From: Tretioscincus oriximinensis
Taxonomy: Eukaryota > Chordata > Lepidosauria > Squamata > Gymnophthalmidae
Assembly (NCBI GenBank): GCA_022410635.1
Contig: JAJVDF010000586.1
Location: 203,194 to 267,193 of the forward strand
Direction: 5' to 3'
Length of the DNA: 64,000 nucleotides
Shown here in pieces: positions 60,601-64,000 of the stretch. Below the pieces are notes generated by a model. It made no database searches, had not been told where the DNA came from, and was given only the letters and a program-made list of their open reading frames with translations. Every line of letters begins with the position of its first letter. Position 1 is the stretch's first letter. The position numbers and the translations under genes were made by a program.

Positions 60601-63600
60601 ACTTTTATCTTTCTTACATCATCTTCAATGGAGTTTTCAAGATTCTGTTGGTAAAACGGTTTGTATGTTGCATGGATTTCTACAATAAACAACCGACAAA
60701 TTAGTAACAACTTAGCAGTAGCTGTTCTTCTGCTGGCTTTTCTAAATTAAAGGTTTAAAATCTACACCATGGTTCTAAGTGCTTGCAGTCTTATCAAAAT
60801 TCCTTTTCTTATGATGCCATGACTTTGCATCCTACCATTAAATAGCCATGTCTTGTCATCTTCTGAGAGTTATTTAGATTGGAGATAATGAGCAAACAAG
60901 ATTTGTAAAGAAGAGAGTTTACTCTATTTCAAGAAACAACTTTCAAGATAACTTCCATTAATTAGAATAAGCATTAAATCTGAAAGATACAAATTCAACA
61001 GCATAGACTTAGTAATCGATTTTAGGGAGAACATAATTCCATACTGTTTGTGTAGGACTAATCCACATTACAAACTAAAACATTTTTTTTGTGTGTGTGT
61101 GTCCGTGCGTGCGTGCATGTGTGTNGGATTAGCTCATTACTTATGCAATGTGGCAAAACTCAGTTTTCGTCTTTCTTTATTTCAATGTGCTCCTTTGCCA
61201 TTTGTAAGTTTTCTACTGCCATAAATAGTGATGTGGAAGCAGAAGGTGAATTACAGGGTACCTTGCCCTATAACCTCTTAAAATCTGCTGAACTTAGGTG
61301 AGCAAAGTAATGTCATACTACCTGCAAAGGTTGGTCTTTCATCTGGCTCTTGCTTCCAAGCTTGTGTCATTAAAGCAATGATCTCTTGGGGGCATGTTCC
61401 TTTAATTTCATTTATATTTGGCCTGTCTCCACTCATGACACAGAAGCACATTTGCATTTCACTTATAGCATCTAATCAAGAAGAGGAAATTAGACATTAG
61501 TTCCATCATTTGCAGCAATAATTTAGCAACAAGTGAGATAACCTAACCACAAAGACTCACGTTCATAAGGTTCTTTGTTAGCAAAAATGGCCCATAATAC
61601 TATTCCAAAACTGTAAACGTCAGATTTTTCTACAGGTGTAGTATTGATGGATTTCAAGTGCTCAGGGGCCATATAAAAAAGAGTGCCGGCATTCTTCTGT
61701 GAACTGCTTTTCAATTTCATCTGTCGGTTAGTTTCTTCTTTAGTCAGTCTACTCCAGGTTTTGAAGCAAGCAACACCAAGGTCAGCTATCTGCAAGGCAG
61801 GAGAGAGAGCTTTTGAAGCGGAAGGTCTAATAGGACTATAGGAAGCAAATTAAGAAGTTCAGCAAACTACCTAATCCAACCCCATCCTCAGGCTTCGAAA
61901 TCAGTGGGCACTTCAATGTGCCAATTATAGAATGAGAAGAAGAATTGAGTTTTTATAGCCTACTTTTCTCACCCGACTCAAAGCGGCTTACAGATTTATT
62001 TTTCACCCAAAAGCTTACATTCTAACTTCCCCACCATGCCGTGACGGTCCCCATTTATTTAATTGTAATTTCTTGCTTTCGAATAGTTGGGTTGATTAGC
62101 GCTGAGGTCAGTAGAGGGCACTCATCCGTTTCTACATCCGACACAGAGTTTTGAACTCAGTATCTCTGCTGAAACACCAGGGCTCTTAACCACTGTACCA
62201 CTATGCCTTTAAAAGATAAGTCATTTAAAGGAAGTGGTTCCATGTAAAGCAATGATGGTGAACCTTTTGAGCTCGGTGTGTCAAAATTCGTAAAAAACCC
62301 TAGCTTAACCTGAGTGCCTTGTCACTTCTAGAAATATCTATAATTTTGTGATATTTGTAGCTCACGTCTAGTATATATATTAAAGAAGCAAAAACAAAGA
62401 ATTCTTTACATTGATGACTTTTTTGTTGCTACATTTTTTCCCTCCAATTTTTTAAAATTAAAAATAAACAATCATGGCGGTGGCGTGTCACGGGTGCCAT
62501 GTTAGCCATCACTGACATAAAGGCTAATTATGAGACACTGGAAACCTGCAGTTTTCAGCATCTGTAAGTTACGCAGCATGATTTCAAAATTCAGGTGCAG
62601 ATCAAAAGCACTCGGAGATAACTGTGTTTCTATCCTACTTCTAATCCACTTTAAAGACATGGAAATAAAGTCTATTGCCTTTAATATGGATCAGAAGTGA
62701 GATGATCATATCATTATGTAGCAGCTCCCATCATTAGGATACCTTTTAACTCCTCGTTTAAAAAACTACAGATGCAGATTTTTGGGGTCAGTTAAATATG
62801 AATGCCCTCTTCCATGTGGTGATTTATGAGGAGTCATGGTGGCAAGTAGGTCCCACACACGCAGACTCTCAGCACAGCTAATTAGTGAGACAGATGTTAA
62901 AATAACATAATACTCATCACTATTACTGGACTTTTCACTGGACATTATAGAAAAGTATATCTAGCGATATATTTTCGGTATAGATCCAGCTGGATATTTT
63001 GGGTATTTAAAGAGCAAAAAAACATTTATATCATTGGCGAGCAACAACTGTAGAGGCTCCTCCCCTTTGCAACAAATCTCCATTATACTTCTATCTTGCA
63101 CCCATGACAAATTGGATTTATATATGATTGCAGATATCTTCAAAGTGCTTGAATGCTCTAGTCCATCATCCTTCCAAATATATCTTATTCTTAATACTCC
63201 GAATATATTTTGCAGCCTTCTTCTAACAGTCCTCTTTCTCAAATTATGAAGGCCCATTAGGCTAATCTGCTATGGAAAAATCCTGTATTATTTAAATTGA
63301 CTGTGCCAAATGCAACGTANAAAAGAGAGGCAGTGCCTATGTATGTATACTCTGGTCCAATATTTACCCCATTTCACATGCTGANATTGATTCCTAGCCG
63401 CACTGATTAAACTTCCTGCTCATGTCAACATTCTGCCATCACACTTCTTATGCTAGGAGTTTCTGACATTCAGATGAAAGACCAGGACCATACTAAGGCA
63501 GCTGGCCATTCACATGTTTGCCACTAATGGACAGGAACGAGAATGCCCCTGTGCACAGAATATGAATGATTTAACCATTTCTAACATTAATTAGCCTGGG

Positions 63601-63919
63601 GTGATTTTTGGAGACCATTCCAAACAGGTAAGTGTGAATCAGCCTTAAACACAAAATAATACAGAGAGGCTAGAACTGAAAGCATCTTGCCTTGCCTCTT
63701 CCTATAGTTCTATTTAGCTAGTTTTTACAACACCACACCCACATCACGTTTCACCCAATAGCAACTTTGTGCTGATGGTACCTTAATATCAAAGTCCTCG
63801 TTTACTAGAATGTTTTCTGGCTTTAGGTCTTTATGCACTAAGCCTTGTCCGGTTAAGTACATCATCCCTTCAGTAATTTCTAATATGAATCGTCCTTTCA
63901 CAGACAAAGGAATAGGGGT
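45297..63919 (-). CDS. RIPK1: Receptor-interacting serine/threonine kinase 1 (partial, 5' exons off window)
   Basis: RIPK1 is the kinase and scaffold of TNF-receptor complexes I and II that governs NF-kB signalling, apoptosis and necroptosis. Exons in transcript order: 63782-63919, 61561-61789, 61322-61471, 60603-60679, 59578-59668, 57154-57825, 49242-49388 and 45297-45601 (1809 nt, 602 residues plus stop, all phases agree). Visible elements are the catalytic loop HKDLKPEN, the DLG metal-binding motif (IADLGVA), [16 protein letters not shown], the linker motif SLQVD, which matches the caspase-8 cleavage context of human RIPK1 (LQLD), the RHIM core IQIG, and a C-terminal death domain. About 107 N-terminal residues should lie to the right of the window. 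The large linker exon carries a tandem repeat of four 12-residue units that I do not recall from human RIPK1. Confidence 0.95.
46020..46466 (+). mobile_element. TIR MITE split by a CR1-type LINE tail
   Basis: The left MITE end (gctgcatccacacatcac) is at 46020-46051 and the right end (tattccacaataaagc ... gatgtgtgaatgcagc) at about 46341-46466. The interval 46052-46340 is a CR1-type 3' end of the family at 16830. The LINE therefore inserted into a pre-existing MITE. Confidence 0.78.
46706..47950 (-). mobile_element. CR1-clade LINE fragment, minus strand
   Basis: RT remnants at 47611-47838 ([23 protein letters not shown]) and 47311-47589 ([19 protein letters not shown]). The 3' region at 46706-47290 is the same family as the LINE tails near 17.0, 22.2, 29.4 and 46.2 kb. 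FADE in place of FADD and several stops show that it is dead. Confidence 0.85.
48420..49220 (+). mobile_element. Non-LTR retrotransposon 3' fragment (clade uncertain)
   Basis: Degenerate coding that resembles the C-terminal, endonuclease-side region of an R4/Dong- or L1/Tx1-like element (HILSCCK-like, [36 protein letters not shown]), ending in an AAC microsatellite (49210-49223). The clade is a guess; the homologous piece at 17700-18060 supports a repeat family. Confidence 0.55.
49242..49388 (-). CDS. RIPK1: RIPK1 RHIM exon (IQIG)
   Basis: A 147-nt exon encoding [19 protein letters not shown]. The IQIG core (49339-49350) is the RIP homotypic interaction motif that builds RIPK1/RIPK3 amyloid. 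Residues around it match human RIPK1 closely. The exon is flanked by a large repeat-filled intron on its 5' side (49389-57153). Confidence 0.93.
49590..49885 (+). mobile_element. BovB/RTE-like LINE 3' end
   Basis: gactgctcaatggaatgaca, gccacataatgagaaggcaa, then ggtccacagagactcggaca and gtcggacatgactgaacaat. This terminal phrase is typical of BovB-type RTE elements in squamates and ruminants. No coding frame survives. In the large RIPK1 intron. Confidence 0.65.
50944..53296 (+). mobile_element. SPIN-like hAT element, non-autonomous, split by CR1
   Basis: The left part is 50944-51186 and the right part 53198-53296. The left end starts CAGTGGTTCTCAACCTTTCT followed by GCCGTGACCCC. The right end finishes GGTTGAGAACCGTTG preceded by GGGGTCGCGACCC. 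These match the SPIN hAT family as I remember it. Flanking 8-mers gtgtagag (50936-50943) and gtgtagat (53297-53304) form a near-perfect hAT target duplication. There is no transposase frame. A CR1 LINE interrupts it. Confidence 0.85.
51187..53197 (+). mobile_element. CR1-clade LINE, 5'-truncated, reverse transcriptase region
   Basis: Coding remnants: 51230-51550 (linker upstream of RT), 51531-51869 ([21 protein letters not shown]) and 51909-53117 (RT core with [22 protein letters not shown] and FADDTKL, plus the C-terminal domain). A frameshift near 51540 and an in-frame TGA near 51867 break the frame. The 3' end is the CR1-type ATTCTATG microsatellite (about 53178-53195). AATTCC at 51181-51186 and 53198-53203 is the probable target duplication. 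Compared with the other LINE fragments here it is well preserved and therefore fairly young. Confidence 0.92.
53445..55640. other. RIPK1 intron, mostly unassigned
   Basis: 53455-53900 has the look of an old interspersed repeat (gtggtatcaaaagctgctaa) that I cannot classify. The remainder shows no exon, RNA or clear repeat. Confidence 0.5.
55655..55865 (+). repeat. ~30-bp minisatellite
   Basis: Six to seven imperfect units built on tccatccacccctcctcagg followed by cccctcct. In the large RIPK1 intron. Confidence 0.88.
55990..56132 (+). mobile_element. tRNA-derived SINE, 3' half only
   Basis: gaagagagaatgtaagcctt, ctgctttgagtcgctttgg and the TTC/CTC tail match the 12472 family. The tRNA head is missing. 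Confidence 0.7.
57154..57825 (-). CDS. RIPK1: RIPK1 intermediate-domain exon with tandem repeat
   Basis: A 672-nt exon. SLHSSQG and [10 protein letters not shown] identify it as the RIPK1 intermediate domain. It is Pro/Ser/Thr/Asn-rich and probably disordered. Four imperfect 36-bp repeats (57335-57478), of the type [12 protein letters not shown], sit in its middle. It ends ..NQHIGSG before the donor GTAAGT. Confidence 0.9.
57335..57478 (-). repeat. Four 36-bp coding repeats in RIPK1
   Basis: Units are 57335-57370, 57371-57406, 57407-57442 and 57443-57478. In translation they give [36 protein letters not shown] and [12 protein letters not shown]. The reading frame is kept in every unit. Confidence 0.95.
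58840..59460 (-). mobile_element. L1-type LINE ORF2 C-terminal fragment
   Basis: Minus-strand translation shows CWHCG followed by a W-rich stretch, and further on [15 protein letters not shown] and [16 protein letters not shown], the C-terminal pattern of vertebrate L1 ORF2. It is interrupted by stops. Lies in a RIPK1 intron. Confidence 0.65.
59578..59668 (-). CDS. RIPK1: RIPK1 linker exon with LQVD caspase-type site
   Basis: A 91-nt exon encoding [24 protein letters not shown]. The stretch aligns with human VVKRMQSLQLD, where caspase-8 cleaves after Asp324. The P1 Asp is conserved here, so cleavage control of necroptosis is probably retained. Confidence 0.88.
61322..61471 (-). CDS. RIPK1: RIPK1 kinase C-lobe exon
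   Basis: A 150-nt exon encoding AISEMQM through [19 protein letters not shown] and EPDERPTF, the closing helices of the kinase domain. It joins the 77-nt exon 60603-60679, which encodes [17 protein letters not shown], the post-kinase helix of RIPK1. Confidence 0.92.
61561..61789 (-). CDS. RIPK1: RIPK1 activation-segment exon (DLG...APE)
   Basis: A 229-nt exon beginning [17 protein letters not shown]1 has DLG where most kinases have DFG, and this gene does too. The exon continues through the activation loop, [11 protein letters not shown], the [11 protein letters not shown] helix and ANKEPYE, where the donor GTGAGT splits a codon. Confidence 0.93.
61935..62212 (-). mobile_element. tRNA-derived SINE (Sauria-like)
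   Basis: gaagaagaattgagttttta and cgactcaaagcggcttacag are the tail and body of the family. It is in a RIPK1 intron next to the hAT-like MITE. Confidence 0.75.
62250..62514. mobile_element. hAT-like MITE
   Basis: Ends are caatgatggtgaacctttt and ...catgttagccatcactg (inverted), with imperfect 8-bp flanks atgtaaag and acataaag. It lies in the RIPK1 intron between the HKD and DLG exons. Confidence 0.7.
63782..63919 (-). CDS. RIPK1: RIPK1 kinase exon with HKDLKPEN catalytic loop
   Basis: A 138-nt phase-0 exon from STPLSV-like [10 protein letters not shown] through EITEGMMYL to [24 protein letters not shown] is at 63827-63835; the Asp is the proton acceptor of the kinase. It splices directly to the DLG exon at 61789. 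Confidence 0.93.
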
Positions 63920-64000
63920 CTGTAAGAGAATGCAAATAGCAAGTTATCTGTGGAAATGTCATCAATACAACTCTATGTTTATTTTTGCACATTATATTCG

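Overview
The window is nuclear DNA from a vertebrate, most probably a squamate reptile (lizard, gecko or snake). The evidence is intron-containing vertebrate genes in a conserved block, CR1-clade LINEs with an ATTCTATG-type 3' tail, a SPIN-like hAT transposon, a BovB/RTE-like LINE tail, and tRNA-derived SINEs that resemble the Sauria SINE. I cannot name the species. Isolated N bases are scattered throughout, so the sequence is a draft consensus.

Gene layout, left to right: two class II beta-tubulin genes in tandem on the + strand (TUBB2B-like, coding 1317-6569; TUBB2A-like, coding 18914-24195), then BPHL (valacyclovirase-like serine hydrolase) on the - strand (coding exons 26279-37574, first exon not located), then RIPK1 on the - strand (coding 45297-63919, N-terminal kinase exons beyond the right edge). 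This is the RIPK1-BPHL-TUBB2A-TUBB2B block of human 6p25, in the same order and relative orientation. All splice junctions that I placed are phase-consistent. Both tubulins read as complete 445-residue proteins. BPHL keeps its Ser/Asp/His triad. RIPK1 keeps the HKDLKPEN loop, DLG, an LQVD caspase-type site, the IQIG RHIM core and the death domain.

The rest is mostly transposon-derived. About 11.1-15.8 kb is a decayed minus-strand Ty3/gypsy element interrupted by a SINE. A three-layer nest lies at 50.9-53.4 kb (CR1 inside SPIN-like hAT inside SINE). There are several MITE and foldback families, L1, BovB-like and other LINE fragments, two SINE families, and microsatellites, including a block about 0.4 kb upstream of the TUBB2A start codon.

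I found no undescribed multi-gene system. The observations most worth checking are: (1) tubulin exon 4 is essentially identical between paralogs whose exons 1-3 and introns are diverged, with N bases at homologous positions, which suggests gene conversion or assembly collapse; (2) a third, broken tubulin 3' end follows TUBB2A; (3) a four-copy 12-residue tandem repeat lies in the RIPK1 intermediate domain; (4) a perfect 47-bp-arm palindrome lies inside the gypsy remnant; (5) the nested SPIN/CR1/SINE insertion; (6) several foldback or MITE families that may be lineage-specific.
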